Shown: positions 9,389 through 17,736, counted from the stretch's first letter. The stretch: DNA of 31,491 nucleotides from JOPF136 sp035541255 (GCA_035541255.1 DATKNR010000082.1:1-31491), one strand, 5' to 3'. Notes: generated by a model from the letters alone, not told the origin. Program-made: numbers and translations.

Positions 9389-12373
9389 CTACACATGCGC
9401 GTGGCCCGGTTTGAAAATGAGGCCACGGGACTGTTTGCTGTTCATGACGACCTGCAGCGCTTCGTCAAAGTGAAGATGGCGGACGCAGCCGCGCTCCTCG
9501 ACGGCCGGTTGCGCCGCGAGCCATTCCCAATCGAGCACGCCTTCGCCGGCGTCCGGATTGACGGTGAAATAGCCGACCTGAAACGCGACGAGATTCTGAA
9601 AAAAGTGGCTGCCCTGCGACGGGGTGACGCGGAAATCACGGAAACCGGCTTCCACAATCACGCGCGCGCCCGATATTTCGTCCCACTCGACCGGAATGCC
9701 CAGCCACGGATCATTCGAACCCCAGCGGCCGATGCCGATGAGCAGATAGGGCACGTTCAGATCGCGCAGCTTTGCGTTCAGGCCGGCGACGGCTTCCGCC
9801 ACCTCCTGGCTGCGGCTGCGGTCGAAGCGGTGTGAATCCACCACCAACACGTCGTGCAGATCCTGGATGCGCCCGTGGCCCAACACCCGCGAGCTCTCGC
9901 AGATCAGACTGGAAGGCGCAACGGTTTCCACGCGCACGTCGCCGCCAGCCTGCGAGAGGACAAGCGGGCGGATCTGCAGGAAACCGAAATCGGCGGACTC
10001 GCCGGAATTGCGCGGCAGGCGCACCGCAAATTCGATTTCCACGGCCTGCCCGAACGCATCCTCCCCCATGGGGAGCAGGCTTTCGAGAATCGGGGCAAGA
10101 GGAAACAGACCGTGTTTGAGGACCGCGGCAAAGCTCACGATGCGCGCTCCGCGCCGGCTGAGGCCGTCATATACCGCGTGGTTGTCCTGTGAGTAAGTGG
10201 AACCGACCGCAGCCAGCGTTCCATCCTCCTCCGCGGCGTCGAGCCCGAAACGAACCTCGTGGAGTTCCGCCGCGGTGGCCTGGCCGTTGCCGTGGCCGAG
10301 GTCCAGCGCCCAGAAATCCGATTGCGCGTTAGCCAGGATGTCTTCCACCACCGAAAACTGTACCAGATGGCGCGGATAGCGCGGGCAGAAGGTGAGGCAC
10401 TTTCCTCCGTTCACGACCGTACGTCCCATGCCGAGAGCGACGGCCGCGATCCCGTCTTCGGGGGCCATGGGGCTGACCGGATAAAAATTGCGGGAGCGCG
10501 CGACACCGGAAAAATCGGGATAGAAACGCGGCCCGTGAAGATTGCCCACCACTTGCTGGAGGATCACGGCCATGCGTTCTTCCTCCAGGCGGAACGGCGT
10601 GGCGCGCACATAGGACTTGGCGTGCTGACTGAAGGTGGAAGCGTAGACGCGCTTGATGGCTTCCATCAGCCGGTCCATTCGCGGGCCGACGCCTTCCTGC
10701 TGGTTGCCGAGCATGAAGGTCTCGTATACGCCGGTGAACGGCTGGTACTGCGAGTCTTCCAGGAGGCTCGAGGAGCGGACGGCCAGCGGATAACGCACCT
10801 GGCCGAGAAATGCGCGCAGGTTTTCCTGCAACGACTGCGAGAGCGGCGCCTCGAGAAAACGCTGACGGATTTCCGCATCGTCGCTCGAGTGCAGGGCGAA
10901 ATCCATCAGGTTGTTCCCCAAGACAAAGCTTTCGAAGACGTCCGTGGCCAGCACCACGGCCGGCGGCACAGCAATGCGTACGTTTGCAAAGCGGCTACGG
11001 ATGCGGCTTTTCCGCAGCAAATGGCGCATGAAAGCCAGACCGCGCGCTTTGCCGCCCAGCGATCCCGCACCGATGCGGAGGAACAGGGAGTCGCCGGGCT
11101 GGAACGAACCGGCGTTGAAATCCCCGATGAGCACTTCGCTCTGTTCGCGGCGGTATTCCGCGATGGCTTCGACCAGGTTCCGGCGCAGGCCCTCCACCGT
11201 CTCGAAGTCACTCACCTTTCGCGGACGCAGTTTCTGGGCCAGTGCGAACTCCGTGCGGGCGCGCAGCCAGCGAGAAAAGTGATTGCGTTGCGCGTGAAAG
11301 GCCACGCTCTCCGCCGGAACAGTGCGCAGATTGGCATCGAGCTCGCCCAGATTCGAGGCTCGCGCCACCTCGGTCTGATCCGGCAGGCGGAAAATGAAGT
11401 CGCCGAAGCCGAGCTCCTGCGTCATCACGCGGCGCAGATCGCGGAGAAAGGTGGGGGAGCGCTTGCGGAGAAAGGCGAAGCCTTCCGCGTGGGCGCGCGT
11501 GCGGAACTTGGTGCGGCTGGAATGCAGCACCACCGGAACGTCGGGCACCAGTTCGCGCGCCAGATGCGCCAGGGCAAACCCGGATTCCTCGCTCAGAGCT
11601 CCGCCGCGGGGAAATTCCACGTCGGAGACAATGCCCAGCAGATATTCCTGATAGCGGCGCACCTGCTCCGCGGCGTCCTCAAAGGTGGAGGACAGCAAAA
11701 TCTTGGGCCGCGCGCGCATTCGCATCAGCTTGTGCGCCACGCTGATGCCCTCCTGGATCACGCGGCGCGACTGCGTGATGAGCTCTGTATAAATCACCGG
11801 AAGAAACGAGGAGGAGTAACGGATATTGTCTTCGGCGACGAGCAGGACGGGAACGCCCATGGCGCGGGTGTCGTGGAGGGCGTTGCGCTTGTCTTCGATG
11901 TAGTTGACGATGGCCACCAGGATGCGCGCGTTCCCCTGCCACAGGAAGATGCGGTCGATGTCCGTTTCCGGATTGCGCGCCACGAAGTTTTTCACTTCGC
12001 GATAGTCATATGCCAGCACCACGACGGGCACGTCCAGGCCGGAGTCGCGCACCTGGCGGGCAAATTCCGCCGCGCTTACGCCGCCGACATTCAGGTTGGT
12101 GACGATCAGATTGAAGCGTGATTCCGACCTCGCGAGTGCCAGCGCTTCCGCGTAGCTCGACACGTGCGTAATGCCCGGCAGATGAGGAAGATTCAGCTCC
12201 AGCGACTCGCCGAGCAGCAGTTCGTTCACCCGGCCGTCTTCGCGGAGAATGAAGGAATCGTACAGGCTGGAGACGAGTAGGATGTCCTGCACACGGAAGG
12301 GCATCAGGCTCTCGAAACCTTCGAAGAGCAGTTCGGAGTCCTGGACGTGCGCAGTGGCCTGCTCGACGCTCAT
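9389..12373 (-). CDS. receiver-like domains fused to a PEP/pyruvate-binding (PPDK N-terminal, ATP-grasp) domain
   Basis: 994 residues. The C-terminal half carries the ATP-binding fold of PEP synthase and pyruvate phosphate dikinase: SLGGKARGLAFMRHLL (about 436), AVRSSSLLEDSQYQPFTGVY (about 530) and AVALGMGRTVVNGGK. Neither the TGG-x-SH phosphohistidine domain nor the PEP-binding barrel is present, so it is unlikely to be a complete PEP synthase. The N-terminal 330 residues look like two receiver-type segments. One is ILLVSSLYDSF...FNLIVTNLNVGG, where the phospho-acceptor Asp position is Asn; the second is around VPVLLVAEDNIRY. Both look degenerate. The protein probably binds ATP and may regulate or transfer phosphate. 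The ATG at 12371-12373 has only a weak ribosome site. A long repeat-bearing leader lies upstream. Confidence 0.8.
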   Translation of the reverse strand: MSVEQATAHVQDSELLFEGFESLMPFRVQDILLVSSLYDSFILREDGRVNELLLGESLELNLPHLPGITHVSSYAEALALARSESRFNLIVTNLNVGGVSAAEFARQVRDSGLDVPVVVLAYDYREVKNFVARNPETDIDRIFLWQGNARILVAIVNYIEDKRNALHDTRAMGVPVLLVAEDNIRYSSSFLPVIYTELITQSRRVIQEGISVAHKLMRMRARPKILLSSTFEDAAEQVRRYQEYLLGIVSDVEFPRGGALSEESGFALAHLARELVPDVPVVLHSSRTKFRTRAHAEGFAFLRKRSPTFLRDLRRVMTQELGFGDFIFRLPDQTEVARASNLGELDANLRTVPAESVAFHAQRNHFSRWLRARTEFALAQKLRPRKVSDFETVEGLRRNLVEAIAEYRREQSEVLIGDFNAGSFQPGDSLFLRIGAGSLGGKARGLAFMRHLLRKSRIRSRFANVRIAVPPAVVLATDVFESFVLGNNLMDFALHSSDDAEIRQRFLEAPLSQSLQENLRAFLGQVRYPLAVRSSSLLEDSQYQPFTGVYETFMLGNQQEGVGPRMDRLMEAIKRVYASTFSQHAKSYVRATPFRLEEERMAVILQQVVGNLHGPRFYPDFSGVARSRNFYPVSPMAPEDGIAAVALGMGRTVVNGGKCLTFCPRYPRHLVQFSVVEDILANAQSDFWALDLGHGNGQATAAELHEVRFGLDAAEEDGTLAAVGSTYSQDNHAVYDGLSRRGARIVSFAAVLKHGLFPLAPILESLLPMGEDAFGQAVEIEFAVRLPRNSGESADFGFLQIRPLVLSQAGGDVRVETVAPSSLICESSRVLGHGRIQDLHDVLVVDSHRFDRSRSQEVAEAVAGLNAKLRDLNVPYLLIGIGRWGSNDPWLGIPVEWDEISGARVIVEAGFRDFRVTPSQGSHFFQNLVAFQVGYFTVNPDAGEGVLDWEWLAAQPAVEERGCVRHLHFDEALQVVMNSKQSRGLIFKPGHAHV

Positions 12374-12413
12374 GGCTGTGACAGTGTACTCCCGTCAGAC
12401 GCCCCCCTGATTT

Positions 12414-12529
12414 CGGAAGTGTTGCATCTAGAGGGGTTATGCGTAACGAAAGGAAACAAATCCCGGATGAGTTGCGAACAAAGGACTTGCGGACGGGAAC
12501 GGCGGAAGAGTTGCCAATAAAGGAGTTGC
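12414..12529 (-). repeat. spaced heptamer/12-mer repeats in the leader of the PEP-synthase-like gene
   Basis: On the plus strand GASTTGC (S = C or G) occurs at 12469, 12484, 12508 and 12523, that is with steps of 15, 24 and 15 bases, so a unit of about 30 bases is repeated with a 39-base period. The longer 12-mer CGGAWGWGTTGC (W = A or T) starts at 12414, 12464 and 12503. The pattern lies between the predicted promoter and the start codon at 12373, hence in the untranslated leader if that promoter is used. Confidence 0.6.
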
Positions 12530-12582
12530 GAGGGAAGTGCACGGATTGGCGCGGGGGAGAGCATCGAAACTTACCCGCGCGG

Positions 12583-12611
12583 AGGATATCACAGACATCT
12601 ATAGTTGTCAA
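12583..12611 (-). promoter_or_regulatory. near-consensus sigma70 promoter for the PEP-synthase-like gene
   Basis: Read on the minus strand, TTGACA (12606-12611) and TATCCT (12583-12588) are 17 bases apart. The -35 box is a perfect consensus. The predicted start near 12576 gives a leader of about 200 bases before the ATG at 12373. No other gene on the minus strand lies between. Confidence 0.65.
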
Positions 12612-12679
12612 TAGGTAACTAAAACGTGGCGAGGGAATGCGGGGCGGAACGGGCCCACCCCGCGCGTTCTCTCATCAAC

Positions 12680-12699
12680 AGCCGGACTCAAGGCCGGCT
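12680..12699 (-). terminator. stem-loop downstream of glutamate dehydrogenase
   Basis: AGCCGG (12680-12685) and CCGGCT (12694-12699) pair around 8 bases, about 40 bases after the gdhA stop. It lacks a T-run, so it may act with Rho or be a repeat-type hairpin. A further GCCGGC at 12725-12730 gives the stretch a REP-like look. Confidence 0.3.
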
Positions 12700-12736
12700 C
12701 CTTCCTTCGTGAGGACAGATAGAAGCCGGCGCTACG

Positions 12737-14137
12737 TTAGACGAGGCCCTGATCCAGCATGGCGTCCGCGACTTTCAGGAAGCCGCCGATGTTGGCCCCG
12801 TTCACCAGATTGCCCGGAGTGCCGAATTCCGCGGCGGTCTCGAAGCAGTTCTTGTGCACGGCGATCATGATTTTGTGCAGGCGCTGGTCCACTTCCTCGC
12901 GTGTCCAGCTCATGCGCGCGCTGTTCTGGGCCATTTCCAGTCCGGAGGTAGCCACGCCGCCGGCGTTGGCCGCCTTCGCGGGACCGTAGAGGACGCCGGC
13001 GTCCAGAAACGCCTTCGTCGCCGGGAGCGTGCAGGGCATGTTGGCGCCCTCGGCCACCAGCTTGACGCCGTTCTTGATCAGATTCGCGGCGTCCTTGGTG
13101 TTGATCTCGTTCTGGGTTGCGCTGGGGAACGCGCAATCCGCTTTGACGTTCCAGAGCGGATTGTGGTCCTGATTGGCATCGGCGGCCATGAACAGGGCCT
13201 TTGTGAACTTTTTGGTGTATTCCTGAATACGTCCGCGGCGGACGTTCTTCAATTCCATCACCCAGGCCAGCTTTTCGCGGGTGATGCCTTCGGGGTCCAC
13301 GATCACGCCATTCGAGTCGGAGAGAGTGATGGGCTTGGCGCCGAACTCGAGCAGCTTTTCGACAGTGTACTGCGAGACATTGCCGCTGCCGGATACCAGG
13401 CAGAGCTTGCCCTCCAGCGAATCCTTGCGCGTCTTCAGCATCTCGTCGGCAAAATAGACGCAGCCGTACCCCGTGGCTTCGGGCCGAATCAGCGAACCAC
13501 CCCAATTGAGCCCCTTGCCGGTGAGCACGCCGGTGAATTCGTTGCGCAGCCGCTTGTACTGGCCGAACAGAAAGCCGATTTCGCGGCCGCCCACGCCTAT
13601 GTCACCCGCCGGCACGTCCGTATCCGGGCCGATGTGGCGGGAAAGCTCGGTCATAAAGCTCTGGCAGAAGCGCATCACCTCGTTGTCACTCTTGCCTTTG
13701 GGGTCGAAATCGGAGCCGCCCTTCCCGCCGCCCATGGGCAGCGTGGTCAGGGAGTTCTTGAACACCTGCTCGAAGGCCAGGAATTTCAGGATTCCGAGGT
13801 TCACCGAGGCATGGAAGCGCAGCCCGCCCTTGTACGGGCCGATGGCGCTGTTCATTTCGATGCGGAAGCCGCGGTTCACCTGCATCTCACCCTGATCGTC
13901 GAACCACGGAACGCGGAACATGAGCACGCGTTCCGGCTCCACAATTCGTTCGAGAATCTTTGCGGCGCGATATTCGGGCCTGCGCGCGAGCACCAGCCGG
14001 AGCGAGTCAAACACCTCCTGGACGGCCTGATGAAACTCCGGCTCGGCAGGGTTTTTCGCTTTCACCGACAGCATCACCTGTTCCACGTAATCGTCCGGCG
14101 TGCGCACACCCGGGGGCGAACTGACTCCTGAGCTCAT
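12737..14137 (-). CDS. gdhA: NADP-type glutamate dehydrogenase
   Basis: 466 residues. It catalyses reductive amination of 2-oxoglutarate to glutamate with NAD(P)H, as a cytoplasmic hexamer. The substrate site is clear: NSAIGPYKGGLRFH, then PMGGGKGGSDFDPKGKS with the catalytic Lys at about 139, and GDIGVGGREIGFLFGQYKR. The Rossmann motif is SGSGNVSQYTVEKL. Length and motifs fit the hexameric small family I, which is usually NADP-dependent. I chose the ATG at 14135-14137 rather than one 36 bases upstream, because GGAGGAAATACC directly precedes it. It is divergent from the hemerythrin-like gene. A GTGA-N6-TCAC palindrome lies about 110 bases upstream, with a TCTAAT -10-like box correctly placed below it. 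Confidence 0.96.
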   Translation of the reverse strand: MSSGVSSPPGVRTPDDYVEQVMLSVKAKNPAEPEFHQAVQEVFDSLRLVLARRPEYRAAKILERIVEPERVLMFRVPWFDDQGEMQVNRGFRIEMNSAIGPYKGGLRFHASVNLGILKFLAFEQVFKNSLTTLPMGGGKGGSDFDPKGKSDNEVMRFCQSFMTELSRHIGPDTDVPAGDIGVGGREIGFLFGQYKRLRNEFTGVLTGKGLNWGGSLIRPEATGYGCVYFADEMLKTRKDSLEGKLCLVSGSGNVSQYTVEKLLEFGAKPITLSDSNGVIVDPEGITREKLAWVMELKNVRRGRIQEYTKKFTKALFMAADANQDHNPLWNVKADCAFPSATQNEINTKDAANLIKNGVKLVAEGANMPCTLPATKAFLDAGVLYGPAKAANAGGVATSGLEMAQNSARMSWTREEVDQRLHKIMIAVHKNCFETAAEFGTPGNLVNGANIGGFLKVADAMLDQGLV

Positions 14138-14217
14138 GGTATTTCCTCCAGTCGACGGGAATTCGTAGAGCAAAGATCACGAGAGATCCAGAACGAGCAA
14201 ATGCCGCATCACCGTGG

Positions 14218-14223
14218 ATTAGA
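14218..14223 (-). promoter_or_regulatory. -10-like box TCTAAT of gdhA
   Basis: On the minus strand TCTAAT matches TATAAT at 5 of 6 positions. It predicts a transcription start near 14211. The palindrome centred at 14253.5 would then be at about -42, the position used by class II activators. No good -35 box is visible, which fits activator dependence. Confidence 0.4.
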
Positions 14224-14245
14224 CGGCTCCTCGGGTGACACGGGC

Positions 14246-14261
14246 TGTGACTTCGGTCACG
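14246..14261. promoter_or_regulatory. CRP/FNR-like operator 1 (gdhA side)
   Basis: TGTGA-CTTCGG-TCACG is an exact GTGA-N6-TCAC palindrome in the gdhA/hemerythrin divergent gap. The half-site matches the TGTGA core known for CRP-type regulators. The regulator itself is not encoded in the window. Confidence 0.55.
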
Positions 14262-14337
14262 GTGCATACAACCACGGCACCCGGACCGCGCCGCCTCAGC
14301 CGCATGACGCGTCCTCCATTCTCCCTCACGTGCGGGG

Positions 14338-14351
14338 GTGATGCACGTCAC
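14338..14351. promoter_or_regulatory. CRP/FNR-like operator 2 (hemerythrin side)
   Basis: GTGA-TGCACG-TCAC, flanked by G and C so that the symmetry extends to GGTGA/TCACC. Its centre is about 63 bases upstream of the ATG at 14408 and 91 bases from operator 1. The -10 region expected below it (near 14374-14379) is weak. Confidence 0.5.
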
Positions 14352-14407
14352 CGCGACCGAAGCGTCACCATGCCAGTGTGGCGAAGGAGAGACGAAAGGA
14401 GCGCCCT

Positions 14408-14845
14408 ATGACAGCTCCGGATTCAATCGAATACATCCAGAGGGAACACCTGGAACTCATACGGCTGGCCGACAAACTTGCCGACGCGGTGGCGCTGGCC
14501 GCGAAACCGGATTTCACCTCACGCACGAAGAGCCTTGCTTCGCTGCGCTCAGCGGAGCACGGACTGATTGGCGTCCGCCACCACTGCGGATCGGAGGACG
14601 GAATCTTGGAGTCGGATTTTCATCATTATCTTGACCCGGACCAATATCTCCGACTGTGTTCGCAACATAACGTCATTTCCCGCCTGGTCAACGTTCTGCT
14701 CAAAGAGCTTCCGTATGCCACCGCGGATTCCGTCGATGAGCTCCGCGAGCCCTGCCAGGAATTGCTGGATCAGCTCCAGGCGCACATCGCCTTCGAGCAG
14801 GACATGCTCTGGCGGGTGGAAAGTCGCAGGCTTCAGTATCAGTGA
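14408..14845 (+). CDS. hemerythrin-like (HHE) protein
   Basis: 145 residues, helical and soluble. The di-iron pattern of hemerythrin-like domains is present: H14 in REHLEL, H51, H59-x3-E63 in HHCGSED, H87 and H126-x3-E130 in AHIAFEQDML. Such proteins bind oxygen or nitric oxide or serve in iron or redox sensing. Here it is a stand-alone domain without a signalling partner. The start is ATG 14408, preceded by AAAGGAG with 7 bases between; upstream in-frame codons have no better site. A GTGA-N6-TCAC palindrome lies upstream, and the DUF362 gene follows after 72 bases in the same direction. Confidence 0.82.
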   Translation: MTAPDSIEYIQREHLELIRLADKLADAVALAAKPDFTSRTKSLASLRSAEHGLIGVRHHCGSEDGILESDFHHYLDPDQYLRLCSQHNVISRLVNVLLKELPYATADSVDELREPCQELLDQLQAHIAFEQDMLWRVESRRLQYQ

Positions 14846-14917
14846 GGGCCGCGCAAGCAGGGGCGCGGGTGCCGCACGACGTCCGGCGCTGTGCGGCGCA
14901 CGAAGGGCCGAACCGCA

Positions 14918-16000
14918 ATGGCACGCCCACGCGTTGCCGTACTCAGGACTTCACCGGCCACGGTCATTCAGGACTATGGCCGGTTGATGCGGCTCGCTGA
15001 CTACCAACAGTTCCTACCGCGGGAAAACGAGACTGCGCTGAAAATCAACGTCAGCTGGCACTATTTCTATCCCGCCTGCTCCACCACGCCGTGGCAACTG
15101 GAGGGCGTAATCTCCACGCTGTTGGAAGACGGGTATTCGAAAGACAAACTCTATGGAGCTCACAACCGCACCGTGGTGGTGAGCGCCCGCCGGGGAGAGC
15201 GCGCAAACAAGCAGCTGCCGGTTCTGGTGAAGTACGGCGTGAGAAACGTCCATTTGTACGAGAAAGGGGAAGAGTGGACTCTCTACCGGCCACGGGCGGA
15301 GATGCTGGCACTTGGCAAGGTGTTCCGGCATGGCGTGCGCATCCCCAACCGGTTCATCGGCTCGAACATCATCCATTTACCCACGATGAAGACGCACGTG
15401 TTTACGCGGATGACCGGGGCGATGAAGAACGCATTCGGCGGGCTGCTCTTCGAGAAGCGCCACCGGACGCATAGCCGCATCCACGAGACTCTGGTGGACC
15501 TGCTGGCCATACAAAAAGAGATCCATCCCGGCCTGTTTGCCGTGATGGATGGAACCTTCGCCGGCGATGGCGCAGGCCCGCGATGCATGACGCCGCATGT
15601 CAAGAACTTCATCCTGGCCAGCGGAGACATGGTGGCCATAGACGCCGTGGCCGCGAAGATGATGGGCTTCGATCCCCTGTCCATCGCCTTCATCCGCATG
15701 GCTCACGAACGCGGCCTGGGCTGCGGAAACCCTCGCGAGATCGAAGTGGTGGGCGAGGACATATCCGACGTGAACTTTCACTTTCAGTGCGGCGATACGC
15801 TGGCCAGCCGCGGACAGAAGATGATTTACTGGGGCTGGCTGAAGCCCCTCGAACACCTGCTCCTGTGGTCTCCGATCGCTCCCTGGGCGTACCTGGCCTC
15901 TTACCTCTATCACGACCTGTATTGGTACAACTTCATAGGGCGCGCGCGGGTCCGGCAGGCGCTGGAAACTGAATGGGGACAGCTCTTCGCCCGTTACTGA
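14918..16000 (+). CDS. DUF362 domain-containing protein
   Basis: About 360 residues. The N-terminus ARPRVAVLRTSPATVIQDYGRLM and the central parts NETALKINVSW, SNIIHLPTMKTHVFTRMTGAMKNAFGG and FAVMDGTFAGDGAGP are characteristic of the DUF362 family, whose biochemical role is not established. A later ASGDMVAIDAVAAKMMGFDP is also typical. Many relatives carry 4Fe-4S ferredoxin motifs, but no CxxCxxC cluster is visible here. The C-terminus has a hydrophobic, Trp/Tyr-rich patch (about 310-340) that may touch the membrane. I chose the ATG at 14918 (weak AAGGG upstream) over a GTG 27 bases before it, because family members start at this point. It follows the hemerythrin-like gene. Confidence 0.8.
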   Translation: MARPRVAVLRTSPATVIQDYGRLMRLADYQQFLPRENETALKINVSWHYFYPACSTTPWQLEGVISTLLEDGYSKDKLYGAHNRTVVVSARRGERANKQLPVLVKYGVRNVHLYEKGEEWTLYRPRAEMLALGKVFRHGVRIPNRFIGSNIIHLPTMKTHVFTRMTGAMKNAFGGLLFEKRHRTHSRIHETLVDLLAIQKEIHPGLFAVMDGTFAGDGAGPRCMTPHVKNFILASGDMVAIDAVAAKMMGFDPLSIAFIRMAHERGLGCGNPREIEVVGEDISDVNFHFQCGDTLASRGQKMIYWGWLKPLEHLLLWSPIAPWAYLASYLYHDLYWYNFIGRARVRQALETEWGQLFARY

Positions 16001-16068
16001 AGATTGTTCTGCCGGGTTGACCGTTGCCGGCGGCGCAGGAATTGCGCGTGGCGTAGCTCACTCCCCGC

Positions 16069-16084
16069 TGTGACTCCGCTCACC
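16069..16084. promoter_or_regulatory. CRP/FNR-like operator 4 (UbiA operon)
   Basis: TGTGA-CTCCGC-TCACC, an exact GTGA-N6-TCAC palindrome in the 109-base gap before the HAD-UbiA gene. The -10-like TAATGT at 16106-16111 puts the centre (16076.5) at about -41.5 from the predicted start, again a class II geometry. Confidence 0.5.
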
Positions 16085-16105
16085 GAGCGGCCCCGCGGGA
16101 AAGCC

Positions 16106-16111
16106 TAATGT
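16106..16111 (+). promoter_or_regulatory. -10-like box TAATGT of the UbiA operon
   Basis: TAATGT is centred correctly below operator 4 and predicts transcription from about 16118. It overlaps the first possible start codon (GTG 16110). If used, translation must start further downstream. Confidence 0.35.
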
Positions 16112-17693
16112 GAAGTTGATTCTGAAGGAGTTGCCGGCCGGCGTTCGACCCGCCGGAGCCCGTGGCAGGAGTTCCGGCGGGCGGGTGACTCGGCGGCGCG
16201 GACGGAAGCCGGTGGAGAAGACGCTCATCGAGCAAGATTCCGGGCAGCCGGTTGGTCAACTACCCAGGCTACCTCTCCAGCCGCTGCCACTAGTGGTTGA
16301 CTTGGACGGCACGCTGCTGAAAACCGACCTGCTGGTCGAATCGGTCCTGGCCCTCGTGAAACAAAATCCTTCGCAGGCCTTGCGGATACCGCTGTGGCTG
16401 ATGAAAGGGAAGGCCTTCCTCAAGAGAGAAATTGCCAGCCGCGTCTCGGTGGACGCGGCACATCTTCCCTACCGCGAGGACTTCCTGGAGTTCCTGCGCC
16501 AACAGCGGGCCGGCGGGCGAAGCCTGATCCTGGCGACCGCGAGCGACGCCGAGCCTGCCCGGCAGGTGGCGGAGCATCTGCAACTTTTCGATGCGGTGAT
16601 GTCGAGCGATGGAAGAGTGAACCTCGCGGGCGAGGCCAAGCGGAACCGGCTGATTTCCGAGTTCGGGGAAAAGGGATTCGACTATGCCGGGAACGGCAGT
16701 TCCGACCTGGCTGTGTGGCGCAGCGCGCGCAAGGCGATTGCCGTGAATTCCCGGCCGCGTGTGCTACGCGCGCTCGAATCCACAGCCGAGCCGGGACTCT
16801 ATTTTCAGGATCGAGCGCCCGGAGCGAGAACATATTGGAAAGCGCTGCGGCCCAATCAATGGCTGAAGAACCTTCTGGTCCTGGTGCCGGTGCTTGCGGC
16901 GCACCGCTTTTTCGCCGTGGATTTGCTTCTCCAGGCGCTGCTGGCCATGGTGGCCTTCTGCTGTTGCGCATCGAGCGGATATCTGTTCAACGACTTACTC
17001 GACCTGGACGCGGACCGGCACCATCCGCGAAAACGTTTTCGTCCGTTTGCCTCGGGCGACCTCCCCCTGGCCTACGCACTGACGATGATTCCGATTCTCG
17101 CGGTTTCCGGCTGCATGCTGGCGGCGATGGTGTCGCCGCTCGTTCTGGCAGCCGTGGCCGGATACGCCGCGCTGACGCTTTTCTACTCGCTGTACATCAA
17201 GCGCGTAGCGTTGCTCGACGTGATCATGCTCGCGGGCCTCTATACGCTGCGGCTGGTAGCCGGCTCGGCGGCGGTGAGGATCTGGCCTTCGCACTGGCTG
17301 CTGGCTTTTTCCATCTTTCTGTTCCTGAGCCTGGCCCTGGTGAAGCGTTATGCAGAACTGGTGGTGATGAAGAAAACCGACGGGGACGCAGCGCGGGCGC
17401 GGGGCTACCAATTGAGTGATGCAGAACTGCTCGCCACCAAGGGCACGGCCAGCGCCTACCTGGCGGTCCTGGTTCTGGCGCTCTACCTGAGCAGCAACAC
17501 GGCACGGGCGCTCTACTCACGGCTCGAAGTGCTATGGCTGCTGTGTCCATTGTTGTTGTACTGGCTCGGCCGGATCTGGCTGATGGCCCATCGAGGCCTG
17601 ATCGACGACGACCCCATTCAATTTGCCACAACCGACCGCACGAGCCGAATTCTTGTTCTCTTGATGCTCGCCACCATCGTGGCGGCGCTCTAG
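16110..17693 (+). CDS. HAD-like phosphatase fused to a UbiA-family prenyltransferase (DPPR-synthase-like)
   Basis: 527 residues if it starts at GTG 16110. The N-terminal HAD domain shows DLDGT (D64, D66), LATASD, a lysine in EAKRN and YAGNGSSDLAVW. The C-terminal part, from about 243, is a multi-helix membrane prenyltransferase. ALRPNQWLKNLLVLVP and the prenyl-diphosphate/metal motif NDLLDLDADRHHPRKRFRP (294-312) match the decaprenyl-phosphate phosphoribosyltransferase branch, which moves phosphoribose onto polyprenyl phosphate. YIKRVALLDVIMLAGLYTLR is the second conserved region. The HAD part could dephosphorylate the product. The start is uncertain: GTG at 16185 or 16212 would avoid overlap with the predicted -10 box and would remove an Arg/Gly-rich tail. 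It is the first gene of a three-gene operon. Confidence 0.85.
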   Translation: MKLILKELPAGVRPAGARGRSSGGRVTRRRGRKPVEKTLIEQDSGQPVGQLPRLPLQPLPLVVDLDGTLLKTDLLVESVLALVKQNPSQALRIPLWLMKGKAFLKREIASRVSVDAAHLPYREDFLEFLRQQRAGGRSLILATASDAEPARQVAEHLQLFDAVMSSDGRVNLAGEAKRNRLISEFGEKGFDYAGNGSSDLAVWRSARKAIAVNSRPRVLRALESTAEPGLYFQDRAPGARTYWKALRPNQWLKNLLVLVPVLAAHRFFAVDLLLQALLAMVAFCCCASSGYLFNDLLDLDADRHHPRKRFRPFASGDLPLAYALTMIPILAVSGCMLAAMVSPLVLAAVAGYAALTLFYSLYIKRVALLDVIMLAGLYTLRLVAGSAAVRIWPSHWLLAFSIFLFLSLALVKRYAELVVMKKTDGDAARARGYQLSDAELLATKGTASAYLAVLVLALYLSSNTARALYSRLEVLWLLCPLLLYWLGRIWLMAHRGLIDDDPIQFATTDRTSRILVLLMLATIVAAL

Positions 17694-17736
17694 CGGCGGA
17701 TGCCGGGCGAAAACACAGACGGCCGCCAGGAAGCCG

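Larger units (their letters stand above)
12374..12736. other. 363-base intergenic region with promoter, repeat-rich leader and stem-loops
   Basis: No gene is visible here. It holds the promoter (12583-12611, minus) and leader of the PEP-synthase-like gene with its spaced repeats (12414-12529). Nearer the end of gdhA are a stem GCGGGG/CCCCGC at 12639-12644/12658-12663 and a stem AGCCGG/CCGGCT at 12680-12685/12694-12699. Neither stem is followed by a T-run in the gdhA direction. Confidence 0.6.

Noticed and set aside
10259..12121. 620-residue open frame on the plus strand, antisense to the receiver/PEP-synthase-like gene
   Set aside because: The minus-strand protein has clear conserved motifs in the same bases; the plus-strand product shows no domain and no ribosome site, as expected from GC-rich codon bias.
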